A DNA stretch of 64,000 nt, taken from Cephalotrichum gorgonifer (lineage: Eukaryota; Ascomycota; Sordariomycetes; Microascales; Microascaceae). How positions within the stretch are numbered: the stretch's first letter is position 1; each line of letters begins with the position of its first letter. Shown here piece by piece: positions 35,776-46,937 of the stretch. Under the pieces are notes generated by a model, which searched no databases, was not told where the DNA came from, and worked only from the letters and a program-made list of their open reading frames with translations. Position numbers and translations under genes: made by a program. Location: assembly GCA_900312665.1 (NCBI GenBank), contig ONZQ02000006.1, positions 1,569,195 through 1,633,194 of the forward strand, given 5' to 3'.

Positions 35776-37019
35776 ATGAGGCTGTCGATAGCTGTCGCCG
35801 CCGCCATCAGCGGCCTAGCAACCGCCAATTCCCAGGCCGACGTATACCTCCTCCGATCCGAATCGCCGTCCCAGGCCCAGACCGAGACCTCTGCCCCCAA
35901 GCTCCCGAGGCAGCTTGCCAGGCTGATCCTCCAGCAGCGACTCGCTGTCGACGACGTCTTCCCATCCGCCAAGGAGCTCTCGAGCCTCCCGAACGCCGAC
36001 GAGGCCGTCTCCCACATCAACGCCTACGGTCGCCCCGTGGCGCCGTTGTTTTCCGATGGCGGTGCGGCCGAGCCCTCGCAGCTCCTCGTCATCCTGGAGG
36101 GGCTGGAGCCGGGTCAGATGGCGGACGTCATCCCGGGACAGGGGAAGGCTTTCGTCATTGACGAAGCTCCGAATTCCGTCGCGAACGACAAGCTAGTCAA
36201 CAGCGAGTTCGGCCTTGCGGGGGTTGCGGCGAACGCGTGTCCCCTTGAGAGGGCCATCAACCCCCTCGACAGTGATTGCTGGAGCGGATCCTCGTCCATC
36301 ATCAGACTCGACGCAAAGAAGGTAAAGCCGTTTCAACGTCCCCCTTTTTCGCAACAAGCTAACACATAACCTTTCCTTAGGATGGGAGCATCATCGAAGC
36401 TTTCCAGAAAGCTACCTCGAAGCTCGCCCACTTCGCCAAGTCGGGCGAGATGGAGACCACCGTCCTCCTCCTTCCCGAATCCAGCCGCAGCTCTCGCGTA
36501 AACAGCTGGTCCTCTCACCCCACCGAGCTCCGCCGCCGCCAGGCCGAGACCATCTTCTCCGACGAAGAGACGCCCTCGTCCACCGCCGCCGCAACCTCCG
36601 CCCCCACCTCCGCCCCGACCTCGGTCCTCCCGGGGCCCGTCAACCCCGACGCCATCCCCCGCTGTTTCCAAACCTACGACAGCTGCGTCTCCTCCACCGG
36701 CAACTGCTCCGGCCACGGCCTGTGTGAGGACACCTGGGCCCCGAAGGACGAGGACGGGAACAGGATCCCGGCCAAGGACGGCGAGTGGGCCTGCTTCACC
36801 TGCCAGTGCAAGGGAACGAACGACGACAAGGGCCGCACTACCCGATGGGCCGGGAGCGTGTGCGAGAAGGTCGATGTCAGCACTCCATTCGCGCTCTTTG
36901 TCGGTTTCGCGATTCTCATGCTTGGCATCCTGACTGCCGCCATCGGCCTGCTGTATAGCGTCGGAGAGCAGCCCCTTCCAGGGGTCCTGAGCGCCGGTGT
37001 AGGGAAGAAGACGAACTAA
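35776..37019 (+). CDS. Vps3844-like ER/vacuolar sorting membrane protein
   Basis: Two exons (35776-36321 and 36381-37019; intron GTAAAG to CCTTAG) give 394 residues. The start has a good context (CCGCCACCATGAGG). A signal peptide (MRLSIAVAAAISGLATANS) is followed by a luminal domain and a Ser/Thr/Ala-rich linker. An EGF-like cysteine cluster follows (CFQTYDSC, CSGHGLC, CFTCQC), then one C-terminal membrane segment (FALFVGFAILMLGILTAAIGLLY) with a short tail ending in KKTN, which has an ER-retrieval-like dilysine. This is the arrangement of the fungal DUF3844/Vps3844 family, linked to vacuolar sorting and found in the ER membrane. It is convergent with NTR2. Confidence 0.85.
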
Positions 37020-37461
37020 AGATTGATCTCTAGCTCCTACCCTTCCCCCCTTTCCACCTCCTCGTACTGGAGAATTCAAGATTGTTCTTTTTTTTTTGTT
37101 TTGTATTTGGCTGTTGTGCTGTTGTCCTTGTATCATAGCGTGTGTGCCGAACTACGGGATGGGGCTAACACGGTTGGCGTACTGGTGGGAATACTATTTT
37201 GGTTATTGAGCACCCCTTGTGTAAGAAGAGAACGGATCCTTCTGGCTTCCAACGATAGCGGATGGACTATATATTCTAATCCCAGGGCATAGAAGTAAAC
37301 TCTTTCTAATGGGCTTTCCTCCTCTGCGCACTTGGATTCATCTTGTAGGGTATCGTGACTGCAGGTTCTGCCCCATCCTATCTCTAGATTCGGAGGGGTG
37401 TGGCGGCATAGTGTGCTCGTACAAACCAGGGGTATATTGCCAATATCGTACATTTCATTAT
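37020..37461. other. Convergent intergenic region
   Basis: Untranslated sequence between the 3' ends of the Vps3844-like gene and NTR2, with a T run near 37088. No gene seen. Confidence 0.7.
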
Positions 37462-39086
37462 TTAGATCACGACATCCCCGTCTCCGTCGACATCTCGAGT
37501 CTTAGCAGTAGGCGTCCCGAAGCTCTCCAACCCCCGCTCGGCCGCAAACTCCCTTGCAGACTCACCACCGGCTGTCAGGCCCTGCACCGCGGGCGAGTTA
37601 CCCGCCTCCAGCGCCCCGACGCTCGCTGCTCCCGCCCCGGCTACAGCAGCGCGGTACTTCTCTCCCGCCTCGTCCACGAGCCTCTGCACCTCTGCCTCCC
37701 TTGTCCTGATCTCCTCCCTCTCCCTCCTCAACTCAGCCACCTTGCGGCTCTTGCTCTCCAGCTCAACCCTCATCGCCTCCAGGGAACCCTGCAGACCCTG
37801 TAGACACTCGGCCATCGTCGGCAGGGGCGTGATCTTCGGCTTCGGTGCGGACTCGACGGTGTCCTGTTTGGGCCGACGGAGCCCGTCCATCCCAGCCCTC
37901 GACTGCGCCGCCTCGAACGCCGCGCGGCGCTCCGCGTCCGACTCGTCCGACTCCTCCTCCGAGTTCCCCTCCGCCTCGCGGATGAGCGACTCCATCTCCT
38001 GGCGCTTCTTCCGCCGCGCCTCGCGCTCAGCCTTCCGCCCTAACGCCACACTCTCGTCTTCGACGAAGTCATCGAAGCCCTCGAGGAGATTCTCGTCTTC
38101 GCGGACCAGGCGGGTATCGTCCTTCTTTTTGGAAGGCACCAGCTCGTCATCGTCGTTGTCGGAGAAGGCGATGAAATCCGATGACTCGTGGGCTAAGCGC
38201 GCGCGGCGCTCCTTCTTCTCGCGGATCTCGGTGGCGGTAAGGATTCGTGGGGTGGAGGAGGTGGTGGTGGCGGTCTGGGCGGCTTGTGAGGGGGTTTCGA
38301 CGATAACGGCGCCATCCAGCTCCGAGATGTCGAGGTTCATCTCGTCGCCTTCGGGCTCCGTGGTGCTGTGCGGAGACGAGGGGTGTGGGGTGTTTGGCGT
38401 GGAGCTCTGTAGCTCCTCGAGATATTCCTTGCTGTAGCGCGGCCGGTCGTCGTCTTCCGCTCTTGATCGCATGGCTAGGTCCTTTAGCGCGACGGCCTTC
38501 TTCAGGCTGCCTCCGTCACCCTTCTTCTTTGGAGTGACAAGCTCGGAGGGCACCCTGCCTGGGGAGGAAGTGGCTGCATCCTCATCGTCGTCGTCGGCGC
38601 GGACACCAAAGGATAACCTAGACGCTGACTTGCGCTTCTTCTGTTTTGTCGACCCTGCGCGACTGAGTGATGGCCGGATCACCACATTCCCGTCCTCGTC
38701 GTCGTCATCGGCCACACGAACGGGGACCTTCGTAGGTTGGGCTATCGTCGCGGGCTTGTCATCATCATCAATAGAGGCGTCTTCGACATTGATGCTCTTC
38801 CGTAGTCCAGACTGCCTGAACGGCTTCCGCGTTACTTTAGCAAAAAGGGGCGCCTGTGGAGCTAAGAAAATGGAAGAGAAGTGTTAGCCTTCTGGTAGTT
38901 GTCCCATGGAATCAGCGTTGGACTTTCTTTCGGGGTTGAGAAGAAGTTATGTCTTGGAGATCAGGGTAGGTACTTACAATTTGATTCGGCTCCGTTGGGG
39001 GATGCCTCTGACGGGTTCGTCGGCTCCTCATCCGGATCGTCAACCTTTATGACGCGCGCCTTGCGCTTGCTCCCGAATGAATTCAT
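37462..39086 (-). CDS. NTR2: Nineteen-complex-related protein 2 (spliceosome disassembly factor)
   Basis: Ntr2 works with Ntr1 and the helicase Prp43 to take apart the lariat-intron spliceosome in the nucleus. Exons 39086-38978 and 38861-37462 are joined through an intron with GTAAGT and TTTTCTTAG, phase 1, giving 502 residues. Recognisable features are the N terminus MNSFGSKRKARVIKVDD, the short motif VTRKPFRQSGLRKS, and VVIRPSLSRAGSTKQKKRKS. A TATEIREKKERRARLA block and an EGFDDFVEDESVALG segment follow, then a basic/acidic coiled region ending in AGMDGLRRP and a C-terminal coiled coil. The order and length fit the fungal family. The start codon lies 233 bases from the divergent Sm-G gene. 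Confidence 0.9.
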
Positions 39087-39319
39087 TGTGTGAGCCGGTC
39101 GGACTTGGAGTGATATCTCGAAGTAATCCGTGGTGGGGAGTGGGTAGTCTAGGCCGACGTTGATGTGTCGAGCTCGTTTATCTTATCTGCACGTGATCAC
39201 GCGAGGCACTGTGCGGCGTCACAACAGCACCTCAAATTTCGTTACAAGGCTGCGACGTTAGGCGGTGGACTAACCTCCCCACCCCCCACCAACAGCTCGC
39301 AGCGTCAAGTGAAGTCAAG
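39087..39319. promoter_or_regulatory. Divergent promoter of two splicing genes
   Basis: Only 233 bases separate the start codons of NTR2 (minus) and Sm-G (plus). A palindromic CACGTGATCACG-type sequence (GCACGTGATCACGCG, near 39190-39204) lies between them and is the best candidate shared control element. Both genes serve pre-mRNA splicing. Confidence 0.6.
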
Positions 39320-39900
39320 ATGGCGCCCGCACAGCCCGAATTGAAGAAGGTATGCTTCCCTCAGGGAAGGCGAAATTAATATTCCCCTCTCCCTCTCTCG
39401 ATTGGAAGAAAGACGATGCCGTCAGCAACCGACTTTCCTCTCGGGAGATTTACTGTCTCTAAGCGCAACTGAACGAAGCTAAGCTAATTAAATCTATCTT
39501 GCTCATAGTACCTCGATAAGCGGCTATTCGTCCAGCTAAACGGGAGCCGCAAGGTCATCGGTGTTCTCCGCGGCTACGATGTTCGTCCTCCTATCCCCCC
39601 GCTGCCCGCCCACCCCCACACAGGGTGTCCCTAGCTCGAGAGTCGCTGACACGATATGAACCGGCAGGTCTTCCTGAACATTGTTCTTGACGAGGCCGTC
39701 GAGGAGAAGGAGGGTGGTGAGAAGGTCCGGTTGGGCATGGTGGTACGTTCCCGATCTTCAATATGGAATTGTTTATCCGAAGGGGCGATAACTGACGGGG
39801 TTGCTAGGTCATCCGCGGAAACTCGGTTGTCATGCTCGAAGCGCTCGAGAGGATCGGCGGAGACCACAGGGGCGGTGGAGACAGGGATCATCGTGGATAA
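39320..39900 (+). CDS. SMX2: Small nuclear ribonucleoprotein Sm-G
   Basis: A core Sm-ring protein that binds the U1, U2, U4 and U5 snRNAs. Four exons (39320-39349, 39509-39580, 39668-39742, 39808-39900) give 89 residues, a normal length. Sm1 is visible as YLDKRLFVQLNGSRKVIGVLRGYD followed by FLNIVLDEA, and Sm2 as VIRGNSVVMLEAL. PELKKYLDK at the N terminus is specific to Sm-G. Three introns in so short a gene are typical of fungal Sm genes. The second donor (GTTCGT) is weak but needed for the frame. The C-terminal tail is rich in Gly, Asp and Arg. Confidence 0.9.
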
Positions 39901-41375
39901 GAACGGAATCTGGTGTTGAAGAATCCAGGAACTGGAGCGAATGTCGAAGCAGCTGGACTCACGAAACTCTCCGGTGATGGGTGGAATATGCAGACGAGGC
40001 ATTGCCACTCAGCAAGGAGCCATGGGCCGTTAAACACTGGGGAAATCACTACAGACGTTCCATTATGAGAAACGTCGAGTTACTGGGTCGGATGGCCTTT
40101 CTGCAAGCCGATAAAACGATGGAGCTCTAAAGAACATACATGTATGCAGACACCCAATACTAGACATCTGGCCCCGGCCCCTACCGAGGCAGCTAAACAT
40201 CCAGAGCAGCGCTCCGACAACCTGCATCCGGCACCCCAAGTCTCACCTTGCTACAATTTTATTCTCTTACGTGACCACTGAAACATGGCCAGTCTCGATA
40301 CCGTCATCGAGGTCCTGCCTGAGAGACCGCTCCCTAAATATCCGCAACCTCCAGTTTTCCTAATGCTGAGCCTCGGAGTGAAAGACCCATATTCCACGCC
40401 AGCACTCCATCTCTGTGCAGCCCGGCTCCACTCGTCTGACATGGCTTCACTAGGGAGATAATATCATGGTGCCTTGCCCACGTATAATTTAGGCGAAGGC
40501 ATTTGGTGTAGTACAAGTATGTGGTCTGTCTCCATGGACCAGTGAATTACAAACCACCATAGTATAAATAGGGACTCTGGTCCAAACAACCTGGCTCTTG
40601 CGAAAACTTTGTGATGTGCTGTCGAGGACGGCTGTTGACTGACGTTATATATCGTCCTCTGCTGACTCATACCTCATCCGGCCTCTTACCTTTTGGCGCG
40701 CTAGTCCTGCCTCCAAGCATCATGGCCCGCTCCGGCGAGAATTCTGTTATGTGGGACCACAGTGCAGCAGCATGCCAAACACTTCCTTTTATACGGCGGG
40801 GGACCACCCCAGAACCGCGGCTCCTCAGCATCATATCCCAGAACCCCGGAAGGTCGGTTCGCAGGCGTTACATGGCGTAGAGGGGAGACCCTGGAATCCC
40901 CAGTGCATGGTTCTTTCCTGTTTTAGTTAGCACCGTAGAGGCGATGGTTCCCGCGAAGGGGACGACTCCCATAACAATATCCTCAATCCTAAATGAAGAA
41001 TACAGTTGTGTACACAAGTTCCTTGCTGAGCCGCCACCCTCATCAACTTGAATCTGCAATGTAAAGGCCAGGCTCTTACTTCTTTTTCATCATTCTGTGG
41101 GAATACGGGACCACCTTGTCCTTCATATTCATGATAACTAGGTGGAATAAGTGCATCCCTTATATACGTGAGATGCATGTACAGGAGCAATTCTCCTGTC
41201 AGCTGGCAAGCCTAATTTTACAGGGGTTTGCGACACCTCGCTTAAGTTGATACATCCTTCTAACGTACTAGCGTTTTGGGGCCTTGCAATAGTGCTCAGA
41301 CCCTTCTTACACATTCATTTCCACTTTAGAGTGGCCAATGTAATTTTAGAAGCCTGATAGATAATTTTGCCCTTC
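39901..41375. other. Intergenic region, includes NLR-copy flank
   Basis: No gene seen. From about 41037 the sequence resembles the DNA just downstream of the first NLR copy (21925-22045). A segment of about 210 bases (about 41094-41303) in this copy is absent from the other, so either an insertion here or a deletion there. Confidence 0.6.
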
Positions 41376-41499
41376 CTAGTTTCCACTGACCCATTTGTTC
41401 AAAGAAGAAATTGAGGACCGGGTATGTGGATGATTTAGCCCCAGCCGTTGTTGGTGAAGACGAACACAATCGCGCATCAAGTCAGTAGCATCTGGGCCC

Positions 41500-42920
41500 T
41501 TACCCGCATTCTGCCAGGTATGGGCGAGATTATTCATACTCGTCAGCGTATCAGGATGGTCCTCCCCAAGCTTCGTCTTGAAGGTCTCCATCACCTGCAC
41601 CTCAAGCTTCTCTGCATCCTCCCACCGGCCCTGGTTCCTATACGTCGACGCCAGGTTGCCCATGCTCGTTAGCGTATGAGGATGGTCCTCCCCAAGCTTC
41701 GTCTTACGAGTCTGCATCACCTGCACCTCAAGCTTCTCTGCATCCTCCCACAGGCCCTGGATCCTATACGTCGACGCCAGGTTGGCCATGCTCGTCAGCG
41801 TATTAGGATGGTCCTCCCCAAGCTTCATCTTGCGAGTCTCCATCACCTGCACCTCAAGCTTCTCTGCATCCTCCCACANNNNNNNNNNNNNNNNNNNNNN
41901 NNNNNNNNNNNNNNNNNNNNNNNNNNNNNNNNNNNNNNNNNNNNNNNNNNNNNNNNNNNNNNNNNNNNNNNNNNNNNNNNNNNNNNNNNNNNNNNNNNNN
42001 NNNNNNNNNNNNNNNNNNNNNNNNNNNNNNNNNNNNNNNNNNNNNNNNNNNNNNNNNNNNNNNNNNNNNNNNNNNNNNNNNNNNNNNNNNNNNNNNNNNN
42101 NNNNNNNNNNNNNNNNNNNNNNNNNNNNNNNNNNNNNNNNNNNNNNNNNNNNNNNNNNNNNNNNNNNNNNNNNNNNNNNNNNNNNNNNNNNNNNNNNNNN
42201 NNNNNNNNNNNNNNNNNNNNNNNNNNNNNNNNNNNNNNNNNNNNNNNNNNNNNNNNNNNNNNNNNNNNNNNNNNNNNNNNNNNNNNNNNNNNNNNNNNNN
42301 NNNNNNNNNNNNNNNNNNNNNNNNNNNNNNNNNNNNNNNNNNNNNNNNNNNNNNNNNNNNNNNNNNNNNNNNNNNNNNNNNNNNNNNNNNNNNNNNNNNN
42401 NNNNNNNNNNNNNNNNNNNNNNNNNNNNNNNNNNNNNNNNNNNNNNNNNNNNNNNNNNNNNNNNNNNNNNNNNNNNNNNNNNNNNNNNNNNNNNNNNNNN
42501 NNNNNNNNNNNNNNNNNNNNNNNNNNNNNNNNNNNNNNNNNNNNNNNNNNNNNNNNNNNNNNNNNNNNNNNNNNNNNNNNNNNNNNNNNNNNNNNNNNNN
42601 NNNNNNNNNNNNNNNNNNNNNNNNNNNNNNNNNNNNNNNNNNNNNNNNNNNNNNNNNNNNCCGGCCCTGGTTCGAAAAGGTCGATGCCAGGTTGGCCATG
42701 CTCGTCAGCGTATCAGGATGGTCCTCCCCAAGCTTCGTCTTGAAGGTCTCCATCACCTGCACCTCAAGCTCCTCTGCATCCTCCCACCGGCCCTGGTTCC
42801 AAAACGTCGACGCCAGGTTGGCCATGCTCGCCAGCGTATTAGGATGGTCCTCCCCAAGCTTCGTCTTGAAAGTCTCCATCACCTGCACCTCAAGCTTCTC
42901 TGCATCCTCCCACCGACCTT
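41500..42920 (-). repeat. TPR-coding tandem repeats, second NLR copy
   Basis: At least five units of 126 bases are visible (for example boundaries near 41587, 41713, 41839, 42749 and 42875). Adjacent units differ at about 8 of 126 positions, roughly 94 percent identity. Such internal sameness points to recent unit exchange and explains the assembly gap. Confidence 0.85.
41879..42660. other. Assembly gap (782 N)
   Basis: Undetermined bases inside the TPR array of the second NLR copy. The length is not a multiple of 126 and the flanking frames disagree, so it is an estimate. Confidence 0.99.
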
Positions 42921-44465
42921 GGTCTAAAATTAGCCTTGCGTAGATCGATATACTTGCAATAGTTGCCATGTCCTCCTTTCCTAACGTCGTCTCGCGAGCC
43001 TTCCTCGCCTTACCAAGCATCCGCTCTGCAATATCATATCTCCCTTATAACCATGCATACCATCCCCCATTATATAAGAGAGTCGCACACCCTTCTAATA
43101 GATCCTCGTCTGGTCGGTAATCGAGGGCTGGCTGAATATGTGCAAAGAGACCCCGACAAGTCGCCCAGTTCTCGTATTGTCCGGTCGGGAAGACTGCTGC
43201 CATCCGCTCGATATACTGCTGCTTGAACTTCTCCTGCAGTCCAGATGATTCCAGCTACCTCCTCGTCGACAGTTGCACAAGTCTATGCATCTCAAATTCG
43301 TTCCCTTTATTGTTCACGCTAACCAGACAGTAGTCCCTCAGCATCGCCAGATCGTTTTCGAAATCGCTGTCGCTATCGCTATCCGCATCGATGTCTGAGT
43401 TATCGTCGCTACTTTCAGAGTCCTGATCTTTGGTCTCATTTACACCACCTCCTCGCTTTATACGTGGGTTAAGCACCCAGTCAGGGATCCCTTGTCGATC
43501 GAAGAAGCTCATAAACGACAGAAGGTCTGCTGCGGAAGCTCGTCTAGAGCGGATATGATCGAAGGATATCTGCCAAGTCGTCATAACTGCGTTCGAAGCT
43601 GCTCCGTCCCGCCTCAAGTCCCCTCCGGCATCAAGCTGTAAAAGGTTAGTCCTTCTACGATCGTTCTTTTGAAACTCGGCCAGGTACTTTTCGACCGAGC
43701 TCCGCGGCGCCCTCGCATGTATATAGGCCGCAGCCTGGCTGATGGCCAACGGCACACGGTCGAGCGCCTCCACAAGATCGACCGCTACTACATCTGAGAG
43801 CAATCCCAACTTCTTCCGTAGGAGCGTAAGGGCATCTGTCTGCACCATCGGTCCGATTGCGATCATATTTTCGCGGTTTCCGGTTAGTCTCGACGCCAAG
43901 TCCTTGTCGCGTGTTGTGATGATAATGGAACCGTTTCGACTCTGTGGCAGGTACGTCGCTAATGGCCGGTCACGCCCGGCTTCGCTCGCGCCGTAGAACA
44001 CCTCATAGTCGTCGGCGCTGTCGAGGATCATAATCCATCTGCCGTTTCGTTCATTGGATAGCCAGTTCTGTACAAGAAGTGGTATATCAGCCTTAGGTCG
44101 GTTCCGCCCGGCTAGTTTAACAGTGTCGGCAATCGTCCTAAAGCCTTCTTCGACGCGCGCCTGCTTTCCGGCATAGATCCAGAACATCCAGACGTCACTA
44201 CGTGCCTCGGCGATTCGGTGGGCGAATTCGATGGCCAGCTGCGACTTGCCAACACCGCCCAGGCCCACGAGCGCCACTCGACCTGCCGGCACGGAATACC
44301 GTCGGTCCATCTGGTCTAGAATGTCTTCGCGGTTGACGAAATCGGGGTCGCGGCAAAAGGGGATCAATGCGAATGGCTGCGGTGGTGTTTCCGGTCGTTC
44401 TGAACTCGTTAGCCAGGATCGGCCTTAACGACGGTAACCTTACCTGGTGGGCAGTGGAACTCTGC

Positions 44466-45613
44466 GTTAATCGTTCCATTGTTTACCCCATTTTGCAGAC
44501 CATGGTTCGATGCACTGGGCGACATTAATGTCACCCATTGTCAACTTAGGGATAGGTATCCCTCAAGCAAGCAAAATAGAGGAGAATAGAACGAGGAGTG
44601 GACAGAAAACAGTATGCCAGGAGCGGGGTTATTGTACGCTCTTCCTCGAGTTCTTTTCAGCCCTGTTGGTTTGCGACTGAGAGGCGACGGCAATGTTGGC
44701 TCTCAAATAGAGGCATCGCGCCACGGCGCAATGCATGCGGCCCAATACTGCTGCCGCTGGCTGCTATTGGGCCGCTGCTATCAACCCGGCGCCTTTCTAA
44801 CCGCCCAACAGCCCAATGGCAAAGGCCGATGCCCCATGTCCCAGAGCAATACTCAGTCTGAATTTGCACATGCTGGCCTGCTACGTCAGCAGACATAAGA
44901 GGTAAGGTAAGGCTCGGCCGACGACAGGGTTAAATCCCCAGAAGGCCCGGTCTCAGATTAGCAGCCCGTTTCTCACACGGGACTGACTCCGTACCACACC
45001 ATTATGTAAGAAATTTTGATGACTAAAATTAGAGTACGAAGTACTTGTACAACGCTACAACATCCCCATTCACTGCGCGCACAGTCTCCAAATCGGGACT
45101 GCTTCATTCGAGCCGACCGCTGTCATCTCTGACCGCATTCTTTAAGCGGATTATTGCACCTGCATATACTTGGTAGCAAATATTTAGATGCCGCAGGCAC
45201 CATCTCGTAAAAAGCTCTAGACACTATGGCGTCTTTAGCGACTTAACCATTAATTCCATAAGCCATTGAATCCGGGTACTTTATTAGTGTATGGCCGGTC
45301 GTACTTGTCGCCAGCCAGCTCCGGTTAGCTGTATCATCAGTTCTATAATTTTTCACACACCAAAACTCATCCACCTTCGCCACAACCACAAACTCATCGC
45401 CATCCTCTCGCCCAGATTACAAAACAAGGTCAACAAGGCCCTTGAATCTTTCAGCGTTTCATCCCTCGGCCATTCTCACGTTCTAGGCATTAACTGCCCT
45501 TTTCGACGACTCCACAACACACAGTCCTTCCTAGGTTCTTACTCTCTCCACCGGCATCGAATTTCACACCAGCACAGAAGACTCGCTGGCTGCGTAAAGC
45601 GTCGCACCTCACA
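44466..45613. other. Intergenic region upstream of RPC34
   Basis: No gene seen. It contains a stem-loop at 44965-44981 that looks like an anticodon arm but lacks the rest of a tRNA. The last 300 bases are pyrimidine- and CA-rich, as in fungal promoters and leaders. An open frame runs from 45291 into the next gene in another frame and is probably not used. Confidence 0.6.
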
Positions 45614-46937
45614 ATGGCCTCCACGGCGGATGCTGCCATGCTGGTGGACGAGGAAGATAGCAAGGTCAAGATCTACAAGGATGCGCTCTACGACGCCTGC
45701 CGCGCGAGCGGCACCGACCAGCGCCTATTCAGCCAGCAGGAGCTCCTCGACCTCGGCGCCGTCCCGGCCAAGGACCTCAACATGCTCAAGACAGTTTTGC
45801 AGCAACTCAACGATGAGAGGCTACTCATCTCTTGCCAGGGGCCGAACGGGCTCGCCTTTAAATGGCGAGAGCAATCCGAGGCAGAGAAGTGAGTGTTTTC
45901 GTGCATCCTCTCTCACCACGCCTATGACTGCCCTATGTGTCATACCCTATCTCATCTCTCTCACCTCTCTCAACCGTAACCTTTCTCTCTCTCAAAAATA
46001 CTTTGTTTATGCCAAACGGGCTAACCTCGGAAATAGATACAAGCAGTGTGGTGACCAGGAGCAGGCCATGGTCTACTCTGTGATCGACGACGCGGGCAGC
46101 GACGGCATCTGGTCGCAGACCATCCTCCGCCGCTTGCAGATGCACGAGAACGTCTTCAAGGCCGCCATGAAGCACCTGATCCAGAAGAAGCTCGTCTCCC
46201 CGTTCAAGAGCGTGGAGCACCCCACCAAGAAGATGTACATCAAGGCCTCGCTCCGCCCCTCGGACAAGGCGACGGGCGGGCCTTGGTTCACGGACCAGAA
46301 CCTCGACGAGGCCTTCATCGAGGCGCTGCACGCCGTCATCTACGACTTCATCAAGGGGAAGAGCACGTACAAGAGGGGGTCCGGGGTCACGCCGAGGCAG
46401 GCGCCGAAGAAGGGCGTCGTGAAGGGCAGCGCGCCGGTGACGAAGAAGAGGACGGCTGAGCAGATCTCTGGGGAAGGAGGCGCGGCGGCAGCGGCGGGTC
46501 AGGACGCGGCGTCGGCGAAGAAAGACGTGCTGCTGCCCATGCCGGCCGGGTACCTAGACTACCCGACCTCGAGCGACATCGCAAAAGTTCTCTCCAAGAC
46601 GAACATCACCAAGACCGTTCTCAGCGAGGAGGACGTGCACAAGCTCATCAGCGTCTTGATCGCGGACAATCTCGTCGAGCAGGTGAGGATGGCGGGGGGC
46701 CGGAAGGGCTTCCGCATCGTGAGGCCCACGAAGCAGAGCCTGCAGGGATGGGCGGTGAAGCAAGGGACTTCGGCGCTGGGGGGCGGCGCGGAGGACGTGG
46801 AGGTCGGTCCGGATGCGTATCATAATGGGTATACGGATGTGCCGTGCGGGAAGTGTCCCGTCTTTGACCTCTGCGAGCCCGGTGGCCCTGTGGGTCCGAA
46901 TAACTGCGAGTATTTCCAGACATGGCTGGGGAAATAA
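45614..46937 (+). CDS. RPC34: RNA polymerase III subunit RPC34 (RPC6)
   Basis: A subunit of the RPC82-RPC34-RPC31 subcomplex that recruits TFIIIB and opens promoters for tRNA and 5S RNA genes. Two exons (45614-45888 and 46037-46937), intron GTGAGT to AATAG, give 391 residues. Tandem winged-helix domains are recognisable (SQQELLDLG, LQQLNDERLL, GIWSQTILRRLQMHENVFKA, YIKASLRPSDKATGGPWFTD). The C terminus carries the conserved cysteines of the family's iron-sulfur site (CGKCPVFDLC and NCEYF). The start ATG opens the conserved first winged helix. A low-complexity Ala/Lys linker lies near 225-275. Confidence 0.93.

Larger units (their letters stand above)
41376..44465 (-). pseudogene. Second, partial copy of the NB-ARC/TPR gene, with premature stops
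   Basis: Homologous to 22046-24700 at about 92 percent protein identity in the NB-ARC part. Homology starts abruptly near 44465, just before the donor of the last intron (GTAAGG here, a better donor than the first copy). The zinc-finger exons are therefore missing and no start codon with a signal is evident. NB-ARC motifs are kept (GLGGVGKS, IMILDSADD, VPLAISQAAAY). Two stops break the frame. TAG at 43255-43257 stands where the first copy has Trp (STRRWLES). TAA at 43045-43047 stands where it has Gln (WSQGRYD); the codon before has also changed from TCG to TTA. TPR units of 126 bases follow, with a 782-base gap. The end at 41376 matches the first copy (SSLNKWVSGN). Probably a duplicated, decaying fragment; a domain-only protein from an internal start cannot be excluded. 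Confidence 0.8.

Noticed and set aside
41500..42920. Regular repeats that could suggest a CRISPR-like array
   Set aside because: The units are coding, contiguous, 126 bases long and encode TPRs; the genome is eukaryotic. No CRISPR array is present.
44965..44981. Anticodon-arm-like stem-loop (5-bp stem, 7-base loop with CTC)
   Set aside because: No matching acceptor stem, D arm or T arm could be found around it, so not a tRNA gene.
45291..45613. Upstream extension of RPC34 from an ATG at 45291
   Set aside because: That frame is different from the conserved RPC34 first exon; the family N terminus begins at 45614.
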